From positions 558,001 to 622,000 of the forward strand of contig JVKJ01000005.1 of the NCBI GenBank assembly GCA_001054945.1: DNA of 64,000 nucleotides. The letters run 5' to 3'. Both the position numbers and the translations under genes were made by a program. The notes beneath the pieces are model-generated. The model had not been told where the DNA came from and searched no databases. It saw only the letters and a program-made list of their open reading frames with translations. Shown in pieces: positions 27,217 to 36,572 of the stretch; position 1 is the stretch's first letter, and each line of letters begins with the position of its first letter. The DNA is from Corynebacterium falsenii. Its GTDB lineage: Bacteria; Actinomycetota; Actinomycetes; Mycobacteriales; Mycobacteriaceae.

Positions 27217-27627
27217 GTGAGTACAAACAGCGAGTTAGAAAACGCGAACCCGCAAAGCCCCGGCACAACATCCGGTCGCGAAAGTGGCGGGCCTCCCATG
27301 AAGCCCATGACGGCAGCGAAGAAGCTGGGCATTTACCTCCCTGCGACCCCTCAGGAGTTCCAGGACACCCCGCTTTCCCACGAGGCGTTTGTGGAGCTAC
27401 AAAAGAACCCACCGGAATGGCTGCAAACCCTGCGCCGGGAGGGACCGCACCCACGCGCCGAAGTCGCACGAAAGTTGGGCATCACCATCACCGCGCTCAA
27501 GAAGTCCGAACTGAGCGAGGACCTCACCACTGCCCAGATTAAGGAGTTGTTGGAAAACCAGCCTGAATGGCTGCGGGAAGCGCGACGACAGTTGGCGGCC
27601 GAGCGCGAAAACCAGCAGAAGCACTAG
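27217..27627 (+). CDS. DUF5997 family protein
   Basis: 136 aa from GTG 27217; the ATG at 27298 (109 aa) is the alternative. The conserved core is M-T-A-A-K-K-L-G-I-Y-L-P-A-T-P, P-P-E-W-L-x-x-L-R-x-x-G-P-H-P-R and V-A-x-K-L-G-I-T-I-T-A-L. The latter looks like a small helix-turn-helix-like segment. Family function is unknown. The GTG lies about 9 bp after a -10-like TAAACT, compatible with a leaderless message. Divergent from the LysR-domain gene. Confidence 0.8.
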   Translation: MSTNSELENANPQSPGTTSGRESGGPPMKPMTAAKKLGIYLPATPQEFQDTPLSHEAFVELQKNPPEWLQTLRREGPHPRAEVARKLGITITALKKSELSEDLTTAQIKELLENQPEWLREARRQLAAERENQQKH

Positions 27628-27637
27628 CGGCACAAAA

Positions 27638-27672
27638 GTCCCCGGTAGCGTGCGCTACCGGGGACCTTCTGT
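27638..27672 (+). terminator. Terminator after DUF5997 gene
   Basis: GTCCCCGGTAGC (27638-27649) pairs perfectly with GCTACCGGGGAC (27654-27665), loop GTGC, followed by CTTCTGTTT. Confidence 0.85.
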
Positions 27673-28205
27673 TTCCAGGTGACGAGCCTGGGACTGGGCA
27701 CTGCGAGGCGAGTGACGAAGTCGCCCCGCAGGACACCCACATGCACCTCCGGGGCCTGGGAGAAGAGAGAACCAGATCCCCGAGAAACTCAGGAGGACAG
27801 AGTTTCAACGGTGCGTTGATCCACAACTGCAATGCATCTCAGGTGACTAGCCTGTGACACATTTGTCAGGTTAGCCAACCCTCACTAATGGTGTCAACCA
27901 TTAGGAAACATATTTGTTTCTTATTTCCATCAAACGCTCTTTGCAGCATGCTTTTCCAGCATGCGCCCGTTGTCCATCAGGAGCACATTGTGGCGTCCAC
28001 CCCTTACTAACTCCCCGACCACCGCAACCTCTATTCACCCCCTCTTCACAGAGCCTTCAACACAGCGACCAATGAAGAAAAAGTGAGTATTGCCACCTGT
28101 GGAGATTGCTCATTGTAATATCGATATAAGCACTCGTAGAGGCGTGCATCACATCTAACCCACGTGTGCGATCTACGACTCCCAATTGCGATTAGAGAGG
28201 GCACC
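27673..28205. other. Gene-free control region with clustered inverted repeats upstream of acyl-CoA dehydrogenase
   Basis: No credible gene. Four palindromic elements cluster at 27855-27964: TGACA-CATT-TGTCA (27855-27868), CTAATGGT-GTCA-ACCATTAG (27885-27904), GAAACA-TATT-TGTTTC (27905-27920), and a directly repeated CAGCATGC (27944-27951, 27957-27964). A -10-like TATAAG lies at 28125-28130 beside the palindrome ATATCGATAT (28118-28127). The first three repeats all have 4-base spacers. Confidence 0.6.
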
Positions 28206-29378
28206 ATGAAGAACTACCTGCCTCGGACAATCTTCGAAGAAGAACACACCATGTTCCGCGATGCTTGTCGCTCCTTTGTTGAATCCGAAATCCGACCCAA
28301 CGTAGATCGCTGGCACGAGCAGGGATACTGCGACCGCGAGATGTTCAAGAAGGCAGGCGACATGGGCCTGCTGGGCATGATGGCGCCTGAAGAGTTTGGT
28401 GGCGGCGGCATGGCCAACGACTACCGTTTCAATGCGGTGCTGTCCGAGGAACTGGCCAATGCGGACTGCGGCTCTGTCATCGTCGGCATCCAGACCATTA
28501 ATGACCTGGTCATCCCCTACCTCGATCGCTTTGGCAACGAGGAGCAGAAGGAGCGTTTCCTCAAGCCACTGTGCGCTGGCGACAAGATCGCCGCACTGGC
28601 CATGACCGAGCCGGGGGCGGGCGCCGACCTTGCTGGCATCCGCTCTTTCGCGAAGAAGGACGAGAACGGCGACTACGTTCTCAACGGTTCCAAGACCTTT
28701 ATCTCCAATGGCGTGCAGGCAGACTTCACGCTGGTCGTCGCCGTGACCAACCCGGAGGCTGGCCGCGCTGGCGTGTCCATGCTGATCGTTGAGGACGGCA
28801 TGGAGGGGTACACCAAGACGGGGCCGCTGAAGAAGGTTGGTCTGAAGGCGCAGGACACGGCAGAGCTGTCCTTCCAGGACGTGAAGATCCCCGCCGCCAA
28901 CCTGCTGGGCGAAGACGGTGCCGCCTTCGGCTACCTGCGCACCAACCTTGCGCAGGAGCGTCTCTCCATCGCCGTCGGTTCCATCGCCACCACCCGCCGC
29001 GCCTTCGACTTGGTCTACAAGCACTCCCAAGACCGAAAGACTTTCGGCAACCGCCTGGTGGATCACCAGGCATACCGCTGGGAGCTGGCGAAGATGGCCA
29101 CGTCCATCCAGGCAGCCCAGTCCTTCGTGGATGCCGCCATGATGGAAAAGGTCGAGGGGAACCTCGACGAGGTCACCGGCGCTATGGCGAAGTACCACAC
29201 CACCGAGCTTCAGATCGAGGTTGTTAATAAGGCCCTGCAGCTGCACGGCGGTTACGGTTTCATGATGGAATACCCGATTGCCACCCACTACCTGGATTCT
29301 CGTGTGCAGCCGATCTACGGCGGTCCGAACGAGATCATGATCGAGATCATCTCCCGCAAGTTGGCCAAGGGGCAGTAA
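28206..29378 (+). CDS. Acyl-CoA dehydrogenase family protein
   Basis: 390 aa from ATG 28206 (GAGAGG upstream). FAD-dependent acyl-CoA dehydrogenase features: A-M-T-E-P-G-A-G-A-D-L-A-G near residue 132, F-I-S-N-G-V-Q-A near 165, R-K-T-F-G-N-R near 278, and Q-L-H-G-G-Y-G-F-M-M-E-Y-P near 345. The catalytic-base region near residue 365 contains Y-G-G-P-N-E-I-M, with the Glu expected for short/medium-chain enzymes. It oxidises acyl-CoA to enoyl-CoA in beta-oxidation or branched-chain catabolism; chain length is not decidable. It stands alone behind a complex upstream region. Confidence 0.9.
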   Translation: MKNYLPRTIFEEEHTMFRDACRSFVESEIRPNVDRWHEQGYCDREMFKKAGDMGLLGMMAPEEFGGGGMANDYRFNAVLSEELANADCGSVIVGIQTINDLVIPYLDRFGNEEQKERFLKPLCAGDKIAALAMTEPGAGADLAGIRSFAKKDENGDYVLNGSKTFISNGVQADFTLVVAVTNPEAGRAGVSMLIVEDGMEGYTKTGPLKKVGLKAQDTAELSFQDVKIPAANLLGEDGAAFGYLRTNLAQERLSIAVGSIATTRRAFDLVYKHSQDRKTFGNRLVDHQAYRWELAKMATSIQAAQSFVDAAMMEKVEGNLDEVTGAMAKYHTTELQIEVVNKALQLHGGYGFMMEYPIATHYLDSRVQPIYGGPNEIMIEIISRKLAKGQ

Positions 29379-29404
29379 AACCCGCGCTAAGGCCGCACGC
29401 GAAT

Positions 29405-29447
29405 GGCGCCTGCACCGGGACCTTCCGGTGCGGGCGCCTTGCCGTTG
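29405..29447 (+). terminator. Terminator after acyl-CoA dehydrogenase
   Basis: A 14-position hairpin: GGCGCC-T-GCACCGG (29405-29418) pairs with CCGGTGC-G-GGCGCC (29425-29438) with one mismatch and loop GACCTT, followed by TTGCCGTTGTG. The U-tract is interrupted. Confidence 0.65.
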
Positions 29448-29664
29448 TGCGGCTTGGCTCCTAAGGGATATGGCCTGGGTCAATTGGGGTTGGGGCCTGA
29501 CTACTGAGGGCCAGGCTCCACTATGAGCGAGCTCCCCCTCCACCACGAGCGCGCTCTCAGCACACTCTCCCCCAGAAGAATCACCCCAGAAGAACTCAGT
29601 CTGGCCGGTATGGGCTCAGTGGCCGGATTCTAGGAGTGCCGGGGGCAAAGATCGATTCGCAGCT

Positions 29665-30294
29665 CTAAGGCTGGAAGTCAAAGACCTTCGCGCCTGCGCG
29701 GGCCATGCCGTCCAACGCTGCGGTCCCAGTCTCCTCAGTAACTGGTGAGCACAGATCGGCCAACACCTCGACCTCAAACCCCGCCTCGAGGGCATCCATG
29801 ACCGTTTCCTTCACGCAGTAGTCCGTGGCGATTCCCATCACCACGACCTTGCTGATCTCCTCGGCGTGTAACCAGGCCGCCAGGCTCTCACCATTGCGGT
29901 GGCCCCGGCCATTGGTTTTGCCCTCTTGGTCAGCTTCGGCCTGGCCGGCCAGCCTTCCTTCAAACCCAGAGTAGGCAGCCGAATATTCGCCTTTGTGGAA
30001 CCACACGGGAATGAGGGTTTCTTCCAGAGCTTCATGGATATCAGCTCCGGGAGTTCCCGCCACGCAGTGCACAGGCCATGTGTGCTGAAAATCGGGCTCC
30101 TCGCCCTCCGGAGCAAAGTGGTCCCCAGGCTGAATGTGCCAGTCCTTGGTACCCACAACGTGCATGGGTGCCGCTTCCCTCAGGAAGGTGTTAATTCCCC
30201 GGGCTACGACCTCTCCCCTGGCCGTAGCCAGGGATCCGTTGACAAAGTCATTCTGGACATCGACGACAACGAAGGCGGTCCCGGGGTGATTCAT
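29665..30294 (-). CDS. pncA: Isochorismatase-family amidohydrolase, probable nicotinamidase
   Basis: 209 aa. The Asp of V-V-D-V-Q-N-D-F near residue 10, Lys of W-F-H-K-G-E-Y near 100 and Cys of G-I-A-T-D-Y-C-V-K-E near 148 form the nicotinamidase catalytic triad. The metal-site D-W-H and D-H-F appear near 50-60. The enzyme converts nicotinamide to nicotinate for NAD recycling. Its ATG overlaps the glyA stop codon (TAATG), so the two are translationally coupled, a serine/one-carbon gene with an NAD-salvage gene. Confidence 0.85.
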   Translation of the reverse strand: MNHPGTAFVVVDVQNDFVNGSLATARGEVVARGINTFLREAAPMHVVGTKDWHIQPGDHFAPEGEEPDFQHTWPVHCVAGTPGADIHEALEETLIPVWFHKGEYSAAYSGFEGRLAGQAEADQEGKTNGRGHRNGESLAAWLHAEEISKVVVMGIATDYCVKETVMDALEAGFEVEVLADLCSPVTEETGTAALDGMARAGAKVFDFQP

Positions 30295-31586
30295 TAAGCC
30301 AACTTCCATTCCTCAAGCCCCTCGTACAAGGGGAAATCCTTCGCGAGCTTGGACACACGCGCGCGGAGTGCATCAACATCGGCGTTCTTTCCTCCGGCCA
30401 ATGCCGTGCCGATGATATCCGCGACCTCCGTGAAAGCTTCTGCGTCCAGTCCGCGGGAGGCAAGCGCAGAGGTACCGATACGCAGGCCAGAAGTCACCAT
30501 TGGCGGGCGCGGGTCAAACGGCACGGCATTGCGGTTCACGGTAATCCCGACCTGGTGCAGCAAATCCTCCGCTTGCTGGCCATCCATGTCCGAATTCCGA
30601 AGATCTGCCAGCACCAGGTGCACGTCGGTGCCTCCGGAGATGACATCCACTCCGGCCTTCTTCGTGTCGTCGGACATCAGACGGTCCGCCAAGATCTTCG
30701 CCCCTTCCAAGGTGCGAGCCTGGCGGTCGCGGAACTCGTCGGTCTGCGCCACCTTCATGGCTACGGCCTTAGCAGCAACGGCGTGCATCAACGGGCCACC
30801 CTGCTGACCAGGGAACACCGCGGAGTTCAACTTCTTGGCCCACTCCTGCTTCGCGAGGATCATGCCAGAGCGCGGTCCACCCAGCGTCTTGTGCACCGTG
30901 GTCGACACCACATCGGCGTGCGGTACCGGAGACGGGTGCAGGTCGGCGGCCACCAGGCCGGCAAAGTGCGCCATGTCGACCCACAGCTTCGCACCAACCT
31001 CATCGGCAATGGAACGGAACGCTGCGAAATCCTGGTGTCGTGGGTACGCAGACCACCCAGCAATCAGTACCGCAGGCTTTTCCTTCAGCGCCTGTTCACG
31101 GATCTTGTCCATGTCCAGGCGCATCGTGTCCGGGTCCACCTCGTAGGCAGCCACCTCGTACAGCTTGCCGGAGAAGTTCAGGTGCATGCCGTGTGTCAGG
31201 TGACCGCCGTGCGCCAAAGACAGCCCCATGATCTTGTCCTTGGGGTTGGCCAGTGCCATCAGCACCGCAGCATTCGCCTGAGCACCAGCGTGCGGTTGCA
31301 CGTTGGCGAATTCCGCACCGAATACCTCCTTGGCACGGTTGCGCGCCAGGTCCTCGACCACATCGACATGTTCGCAACCACCGTAGTAGCGGCGACCGGG
31401 GTAGCCCTCCGCGTACTTATTCGTGAGAACCGAACCCTGCGCCTGCAACACGGCCCGGGGGACGAAATTCTCGGAGGCGATCATCTCCAAGGTGTCACGC
31501 TGCCGCCCAAGTTCACCTGCAATGGCCTCTGCGACCTCTGGATCTAGGTCAACTAACGCGGTGTTGTGCTGGGTGGACTTGGTCAT
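30294..31586 (-). CDS. glyA: Serine hydroxymethyltransferase
   Basis: 430 aa from ATG 31586, which matches the family N-terminus (L-D-P-E-V-A-E-A-I). An in-frame ATG at 31640 with AGGAT upstream would add 18 residues. The PLP enzyme interconverts serine and glycine with tetrahydrofolate. Signature segments: [10 protein letters not shown] near residue 35, G-G-H-L-T-H-G near 125, and the PLP-lysine region [14 protein letters not shown] near 230. Followed by coupled pncA; divergent from coaA as in mycobacteria. Confidence 0.95.
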   Translation of the reverse strand: MTKSTQHNTALVDLDPEVAEAIAGELGRQRDTLEMIASENFVPRAVLQAQGSVLTNKYAEGYPGRRYYGGCEHVDVVEDLARNRAKEVFGAEFANVQPHAGAQANAAVLMALANPKDKIMGLSLAHGGHLTHGMHLNFSGKLYEVAAYEVDPDTMRLDMDKIREQALKEKPAVLIAGWSAYPRHQDFAAFRSIADEVGAKLWVDMAHFAGLVAADLHPSPVPHADVVSTTVHKTLGGPRSGMILAKQEWAKKLNSAVFPGQQGGPLMHAVAAKAVAMKVAQTDEFRDRQARTLEGAKILADRLMSDDTKKAGVDVISGGTDVHLVLADLRNSDMDGQQAEDLLHQVGITVNRNAVPFDPRPPMVTSGLRIGTSALASRGLDAEAFTEVADIIGTALAGGKNADVDALRARVSKLAKDFPLYEGLEEWKLA

Positions 31587-31773
31587 GAGCTGCAGGTCCT
31601 CTCTGTCGACTACGGTGGAATGCTTTTCATTCTTAACCATCAGTCATCCTAACCCGCCCAGTGCACGCTCGTTCCCTAAGTGCTCGCCTTGACGGTTTTC
31701 ACCCCTATTCTTCGATGACCCGTGCAACGTGAGGATTTTCAATTATCCAAATTGGCCAGGCACAATTGGCACA

Positions 31774-32721
31774 ATGGTCACCATGAATGGACCGTTGGCT
31801 GAGCGATTGACCCCCAGCCCCTACATCGAGCTGGACAAGTCTCAGTGGCGGAAACTGCGCAAGTCGATGCCCCAGGTGCTCACCGCCGACGAGCTGGAAA
31901 AAATCCGAGGCATCGGCGAGGAAATCGATCTCGAAGAGGTCAGCGAGGTCTATCTCCCGCTGTCCCGACTAATCAGTCTCCGCGTCGAGGCACACCGTCG
32001 CCTCAACCAAGTCACGGAGACATTTTTGGACGAACCGCTGCCGCCCATTCCCTATGTCATCGGCGTGTGCGGTTCGGTCGCGGTGGGAAAATCGACAACG
32101 GCCCGTGTACTGCAAATGCTCTTGCAGCGCTGGGAATCCAGCCCATCCGTAGATCTCGTCACGACGGACGGCTTCCTCTACCCAGCCAGAGTTCTGGAAG
32201 AACGCCGCCTCATGCACCGCAAGGGTTTCCCCGAGTCCTATGACCAGGCGGCCCTCCTCCATTTCATGACCCAGGTGAAGTCCGGCACGCGCAATGTTAA
32301 AGCTCCCGTGTATTCACACGAGGCCTACGACAGGATTCCCGGCGAGGAAATCGTGGTTGACCAGCCGGACATCCTCATTGTGGAGGGGTTAAATGTGCTG
32401 CAGACCGGCCCCACCCTCATGATCAGCGACCTCTTCGATTTCTCCGTCTACGTGGACGCCAAGCGCGAGAACATCGAGGACTGGTATATCGATCGCTTCC
32501 TGAGTTTGAAGAACACCGCATTCCAGGATCCAGACGCCCACTTCCACCACTTTGCTGACCTATCGGACGAGGAAGCCACCGCGGTCGCGCGGGAAATCTG
32601 GCAAACGGTTAACCTCCCCAACCTGATGGAGAACATCCTCCCCACGCGTGTGCGCGCCTCACTGGTGCTTCACAAAGGTTCGAATCACTTGGTGGAATCC
32701 GTTCGCATGCGGAAAATCTAG
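31774..32721 (+). CDS. coaA: Type I pantothenate kinase
   Basis: 315 aa from ATG 31774 (ATG 31783 is also possible). The P-loop [14 protein letters not shown] is near residue 95, followed by [22 protein letters not shown] and R-A-S-L-V-L-H-K-G, all standard for bacterial CoaA. The enzyme phosphorylates pantothenate, the first committed step to CoA. It stands alone and its stop overlaps the stop of the convergent isoprenyl transferase gene. Confidence 0.95.
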   Translation: MVTMNGPLAERLTPSPYIELDKSQWRKLRKSMPQVLTADELEKIRGIGEEIDLEEVSEVYLPLSRLISLRVEAHRRLNQVTETFLDEPLPPIPYVIGVCGSVAVGKSTTARVLQMLLQRWESSPSVDLVTTDGFLYPARVLEERRLMHRKGFPESYDQAALLHFMTQVKSGTRNVKAPVYSHEAYDRIPGEEIVVDQPDILIVEGLNVLQTGPTLMISDLFDFSVYVDAKRENIEDWYIDRFLSLKNTAFQDPDAHFHHFADLSDEEATAVAREIWQTVNLPNLMENILPTRVRASLVLHKGSNHLVESVRMRKI

Positions 32722-33494
32722 AGCCCGAATCGCCGGTGCCGCTGCGAAAAATCGCGCAGGGCACGCAGGAAGTCCGTTTTGCGGAATGCCGGCCAATACG
32801 TGTCCGTGAACCAGATCTCTGAATACGCGGACTGCCACAATAAAAACCCGGAGAGGCGCTGCTCGCCAGAAGTGCGAATCACCAGGTCGGGATCCGGCTG
32901 GCCCTTGGTGTACAAGTAGTTACCCAACGCTTCGGCAGTGATGGATTCCACCAGTTCGCGGCCGTGGACGCCGTGCTTCTGCTTTTCCGCCACCAACGAC
33001 TGGACGGCGTCCACAATCTCTTGGCGCCCGCCATAGCCCACCGCAATATTCACGCGAACCCCATTATTCCCACGCGTGAGTTCGGAGTTCTCCTCCATCT
33101 TCCGGCGCAGCTGAGCTGGGAGCAGTTCAAGGTGGCCAACCGGGCGAACCTGGAAGTTTGCTTTGGCATGGCCGAGCTCGTCAGCTACATCGCCGATGAT
33201 CTGGCAGAGGAGGTCGAGCTCTTCTGGCTCGCGGCGCAAGTTCTCCGTCGAGAGCAAGTACACCGTGACGGTGTTAATCCCCAGTTCATCGCACCAATTG
33301 CACATCTCGGCGATCTTTTTCGCGCCGACTCGATGGCCATGCGACACATCGGTAAATCCATTTTCCCGTGCCCAGCGCCTATTGCCGTCAGCCATGATCG
33401 CGACATGCTTAGGGCGAGGCAGATCCTTGAGTTGGCGCGCAAGGTTTGCCTCGTAGATGGGGTACAGCACTTTGGGGATGTAGGTCACGGTCAC
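32718..33494 (-). CDS. Isoprenyl transferase (cis-prenyl diphosphate synthase, short-chain type)
   Basis: 258 aa from GTG 33494, with TAGGATC just upstream; the frame is open to 33542. Cis-prenyltransferase motifs: [13 protein letters not shown] near residue 28, V-Y-L-L-S-T-E-N near 80, and the C-terminal [24 protein letters not shown]. Context beside mca and coaA resembles the mycobacterial Z-farnesyl diphosphate synthase gene Rv1086 (recalled), which makes the starter for decaprenyl phosphate. Product chain length is inferred from context. Confidence 0.9.
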   Translation of the reverse strand: MTVTYIPKVLYPIYEANLARQLKDLPRPKHVAIMADGNRRWARENGFTDVSHGHRVGAKKIAEMCNWCDELGINTVTVYLLSTENLRREPEELDLLCQIIGDVADELGHAKANFQVRPVGHLELLPAQLRRKMEENSELTRGNNGVRVNIAVGYGGRQEIVDAVQSLVAEKQKHGVHGRELVESITAEALGNYLYTKGQPDPDLVIRTSGEQRLSGFLLWQSAYSEIWFTDTYWPAFRKTDFLRALRDFSQRHRRFGL

Positions 33495-33560
33495 GATCCT
33501 ACCGTGGGAGTTGCGCCGCATTTTTAGTGCACGGAACGCCACAGTGCATCACGGGCTTGA

Positions 33561-34073
33561 CTAGGAATCCTTTGGCTGTGATGGCTCCTCTGCGGGGGCG
33601 TTCGGCGCAGAAGCGTCGCCGCCTGTGGCGCGGGCGTTACGCTCCGCTTCGATCGCCTCCGGGCCGGTGAGGACACCCGAGGCTGGCTGGAAGCGCTCAT
33701 CAGTCACGGGCACCTCGGTGCGGGCATACATGGAATCTTTTGCGCGCATGTCCGTGTAGCCCTCCTCACGCATTTTGGCTTCGAGCTTTTCGGTGTCGAA
33801 GAGGTCGATGCCGTGCTGGTCAGCAAAGGCGCGGCGACGCTCCATACGACGGATGCGCTTGTTCATGCCGAAGCCGATCGTGAGGATGACCAACAGCAAA
33901 GCCAGGATGATCAACAGGCCCAGGGGTGAGGCTTTGCCAAACTCCTCGCCTTTCGGCCCCGGCGCCGGGTTGCCATCCCGGATATGCCCGTCGCCCTGAG
34001 CCAGCACGGCGCCGTCGGCGAGGAACATAACCGCCTGGTTGTAGGTGGTTGCAGCTGCAGAGATGATGGTCAT
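33561..34073 (-). CDS. Membrane protein coupled to mca
   Basis: 170 aa. One membrane helix at about residues 50-72 (S-P-L-G-L-L-I-I-L-A-L-L-L-V-I-L) is followed by a basic stretch N-K-R-I-R-R-M-E-R-R-R and a hydrophilic C-terminal domain of 90 residues. The ATG is two bases after the mca stop, so translation is coupled. Mycobacteria have a similar small membrane protein directly after mca (Rv1083, recalled). No enzymatic motif is visible; a role with mycothiol conjugate processing is only a contextual guess. Confidence 0.75.
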   Translation of the reverse strand: MTIISAAATTYNQAVMFLADGAVLAQGDGHIRDGNPAPGPKGEEFGKASPLGLLIILALLLVILTIGFGMNKRIRRMERRRAFADQHGIDLFDTEKLEAKMREEGYTDMRAKDSMYARTEVPVTDERFQPASGVLTGPEAIEAERNARATGGDASAPNAPAEEPSQPKDS

Positions 34074-34075
34074 CG

Positions 34076-35122
34076 CTATTTCTCCTGATTGTCCTCAGAG
34101 ACGGGCTCAGAGGTCGCGGCGTCCGGCCGAACTAGGTCGACCTCGGTGGCGCTGGGCTGCTCGTCAGCGGGGCCGAGCCCTTGGAACAAATCGCTTTCCG
34201 GCAAGGTGGTCTCCACCCGGGACTTGGCTAGCTCAAATTCCTCCGTGGGCCAGACTTGCATCTGCATATCCAGATCCACTGTGAAGAACGGGCCCTCCGG
34301 GTCCACCTGGGTGGCATGCGCACGCAGTGCATCGTCCCGACGTTGAAACCATTCGCCCACATTCACTCTGGTGGTGACTCGAGGGTAGATGTCCGGGAGC
34401 TTTCGCCAGCGTTCAATGTGACTCATCACCGTGTCATAGCGCTCTTGGTCGAATTCCTCCCCGGGGTTTTCCTGTTTCTCCGTCTCTGCCTGCGCTGCGA
34501 GGAATTGCGCGCGAGAGGCCGCCAGGGTTTCCGCAAAGGTTTCGAATCGACGTCGAACAAATCCATGGGTGTAGTACAGCTTGGCGGAAGCCCAAGCATC
34601 GCCCAATTCCGGGTGGTAATCCGGTTGTGCTGAGGCTTCCCATGCCAGCATGGAGACCTCGTGAACCATGATGTGATCCGGGTGCGGGTAGCCGCCGTTT
34701 TCGTCATAGGTAATGATGACGTTGGGCTTAAATTCCCGAATCTCAGCCACGATCTTTTGGGCCACCTCGTCCTTATCGGCACGAGCAAACGACCCTTCCG
34801 GCAGCGGTGGCAGTGGGTCGCCCTCCGGAAGCCCGGAATCCTCGTACCCCAGCCACACGTGCTCGACGCCCAGGATGTCCGCAGCACGAGCCATCTCTTC
34901 CCGTCGCACCTGGTTCATGTTCTCCCGAACCCCGGGGCGGTCCATGGCTGGGTTCAGAATGTCCCCGCGTTCACCACCCGTACAGGTCACAACCCGGACG
35001 CGGTGGCCCTCGTCGGCATAGCGGGCCATCGTGGCAGCACCCTTGCTGGATTCATCATCGGGGTGCGCATGGATTGCCAAGACACGATACTTCTCGTCTG
35101 ACATCGTTTCGGCTGTTCCCAT
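34076..35122 (-). CDS. mca: Mycothiol S-conjugate amidase
   Basis: 348 aa from ATG 35122, with AAGGA 5 bases upstream; ATG 35104 is an alternative. The LmbE/PIG-L zinc site is A-H-P-D-D-E near residue 20, with the third ligand in H-P-D-H near residue 150. G-E-R-G-D-I-L-N-P-A-M and Y-D-E-N-G-G-Y-P-H-P-D-H are Mca-like rather than MshB-like. Mca cleaves mycothiol-toxin conjugates to a mercapturic acid for export and so detoxifies electrophiles. It defines a mycothiol-using actinobacterium. Confidence 0.9.
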   Translation of the reverse strand: MGTAETMSDEKYRVLAIHAHPDDESSKGAATMARYADEGHRVRVVTCTGGERGDILNPAMDRPGVRENMNQVRREEMARAADILGVEHVWLGYEDSGLPEGDPLPPLPEGSFARADKDEVAQKIVAEIREFKPNVIITYDENGGYPHPDHIMVHEVSMLAWEASAQPDYHPELGDAWASAKLYYTHGFVRRRFETFAETLAASRAQFLAAQAETEKQENPGEEFDQERYDTVMSHIERWRKLPDIYPRVTTRVNVGEWFQRRDDALRAHATQVDPEGPFFTVDLDMQMQVWPTEEFELAKSRVETTLPESDLFQGLGPADEQPSATEVDLVRPDAATSEPVSEDNQEK

Positions 35123-35255
35123 CACGTTCCTTCATTGTTTTACTCCCTCTAACCTAGTGGCCTCCCAGGGCGTTTAGCCAAACGCAACCTGCCGCCCATC
35201 CACAGGGGCTGGCCGGGTAACGGCAATTGGTGCGAGTGGCCAGCGAAGAATTACC

Positions 35256-35837
35256 ATGGGATTCATCATGAGCCCTGCACATAACTCCTCCGCCCCCGCC
35301 CCGAAGCCCGGCGAATCCCGCCCCTCGGCTCGTTCAGCTGGCGCTGCTCGCCAGGATGCGTCCCCGAACTCGACCATGGACGGTGGGCGTGCAGCTCGTG
35401 CCTCTCGGGCGCGCGGGGGCTCGATGTCAGAGCGATACGGAACTCACAAGAATCGCAACTTCACGGGCAAGATTTTCGTCATCGCGCTTGCTGTCCTGCT
35501 CCTCGGAACCGTGGCATACATGATCAGCCAATTCCGCACCACAACCTCCGCGCAGGTCACCGCTGTCGAGTCCGGTGGCGAGGTGGTGAACAACCACCGG
35601 ATGCAGATGCGGGTGGACGTCACCCGGGAAGATCCCAATGCGGCCTCATACTGCATTGTTCAAGCACTCGACTATGACAAGGCAGAGGTTGGCCGTCGTG
35701 AATTCGTCGTTCCCGCCGGCGGCGACAAGGTCAAGCGAATGACTGTGGACGTCAATACCCGCGCCGCAGCGCATGCCGGCAAGGTCTACGGTTGCTCGGC
35801 CACCATCCCGGAGCACTTGAAAGTTCCCCAGCAGTAG
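35256..35837 (+). CDS. DUF4307 domain-containing membrane protein
   Basis: 193 aa from ATG 35256; ATG 35268, with GGGA 6 bases upstream, is equally plausible. An N-terminal disordered Ala/Ser/Pro-rich segment of 55 residues precedes S-E-R-Y-G-T, one membrane helix (about residues 72-92) and an extracytoplasmic domain with R-V-D-V-T-R and C-I-V-Q-A-L-D-Y. These match DUF4307. Mycobacterial Rv1081c lies in the same place between greA and mca (recalled). Function unknown. Confidence 0.85.
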   Translation: MGFIMSPAHNSSAPAPKPGESRPSARSAGAARQDASPNSTMDGGRAARASRARGGSMSERYGTHKNRNFTGKIFVIALAVLLLGTVAYMISQFRTTTSAQVTAVESGGEVVNNHRMQMRVDVTREDPNAASYCIVQALDYDKAEVGRREFVVPAGGDKVKRMTVDVNTRAAAHAGKVYGCSATIPEHLKVPQQ

Positions 35838-35858
35838 CTTTTGAGACCTTCCACGAGT

Positions 35859-35867
35859 GGTACACTA
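35859..35867 (+). promoter_or_regulatory. Extended -10 promoter element of greA
   Basis: TGG-TACACT at 35859-35867 fits an extended -10 (TGn plus TACACT) 42 bp before the greA ATG. No good -35 is present, which extended -10 promoters tolerate. A strong AAGGAGG follows in the leader. Confidence 0.5.
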
Positions 35868-35908
35868 GCGCCGATAATTGACCACTCTAAGGAGGATGTG
35901 GAGGCGCT

Positions 35909-36424
35909 ATGGCTGACAACCAGACCCACTGGCTCACCCAAGAGTCATATGACCGGCTGAACGCTGAGCTGGTTTCCCTGAAGGAAAACCGACCGGTACT
36001 GGCTGCCGAAATTAACGAGCGCCGCGAAGAGGGTGACCTCAAGGAGAATGGCGGCTACCACGCCGCCCGCGAGCAGCAGGGCCAAGAAGAAGCTCGCATC
36101 GCGTACCTCGAAGAGCTGCTGGATAACGCAACCATCGGCGAGGCTCCGCAGGAAAGCGGCGTGGCCCTGGTCGGGTCCGTCATTCACGTTTACTACGACG
36201 GCGATGAGGACGACAAGGAGACCTTCCTCATCGGTACCCGCGGCCTGGAATCCGCCAACCCGGACCTCGAGACCTATTCCACGGACGCTCCCTTGGGTGC
36301 CGCCATCGTCGGCGCCAAGGAAGGCGAAACCCGCGAATACTCCACCCCCAATGGCGATACCGTTTCCGTGACCATTGTGAAGGCAGAGCCTTACGATCCC
36401 GACCTGGATCGCCCGCGGAACTAG
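35909..36424 (+). CDS. greA: Transcription elongation factor GreA
   Basis: 171 aa. The N-terminal coiled-coil contains the tip residues in [18 protein letters not shown] near residues 35-50. The acidic D-L tip is required for stimulating RNA polymerase transcript cleavage, and the C-terminal FKBP-like domain follows from about residue 80. GreA rescues backtracked polymerase. Two Shine-Dalgarno-like GGAGG copies lie upstream. It is monocistronic, ended by a strong terminator. Confidence 0.95.
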   Translation: MADNQTHWLTQESYDRLNAELVSLKENRPVLAAEINERREEGDLKENGGYHAAREQQGQEEARIAYLEELLDNATIGEAPQESGVALVGSVIHVYYDGDEDDKETFLIGTRGLESANPDLETYSTDAPLGAAIVGAKEGETREYSTPNGDTVSVTIVKAEPYDPDLDRPRN

Positions 36425-36500
36425 AAGTTTGCGCGGACGCCAGACGGCGATCTGCGTATCCACGTACCCACCCTGCTTCTCCGCTCGGCCCAATAGAAAG

Positions 36501-36543
36501 AACCGGCCCCTTCACCACACGGTGGAGGGGCCGGTTTTCTCGT
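36501..36543. terminator. Bidirectional terminator between greA and the Bax inhibitor-1 gene
   Basis: A 16-bp stem (36501-36516 with 36521-36536, one G-T pair) with loop ACAC is followed by TTTTCTCG on the plus strand. On the minus strand it is followed by CTTTCTATTG, so it can serve both convergent genes. Confidence 0.9.
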
Positions 36544-36572
36544 CGCCACTATATCGACGACGATGCAGCACA

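Noticed and set aside
27539..27857. Two frames of about 97 codons on opposite strands after DUF5997
   Set aside because: They overlap each other and a strong terminator, carry no motif, no ribosome-binding site and no hydrophobic or conserved segment.
28173..29546. 457-codon frame antisense to the acyl-CoA dehydrogenase
   Set aside because: Mirror of a GC-biased coding strand; composition and lack of motifs show a shadow of the real gene, as with other long antisense frames at eno (44539-45663), mfd (51362-53353), ychF (8542-9594) and the AI-2E-type gene (9997-11382).
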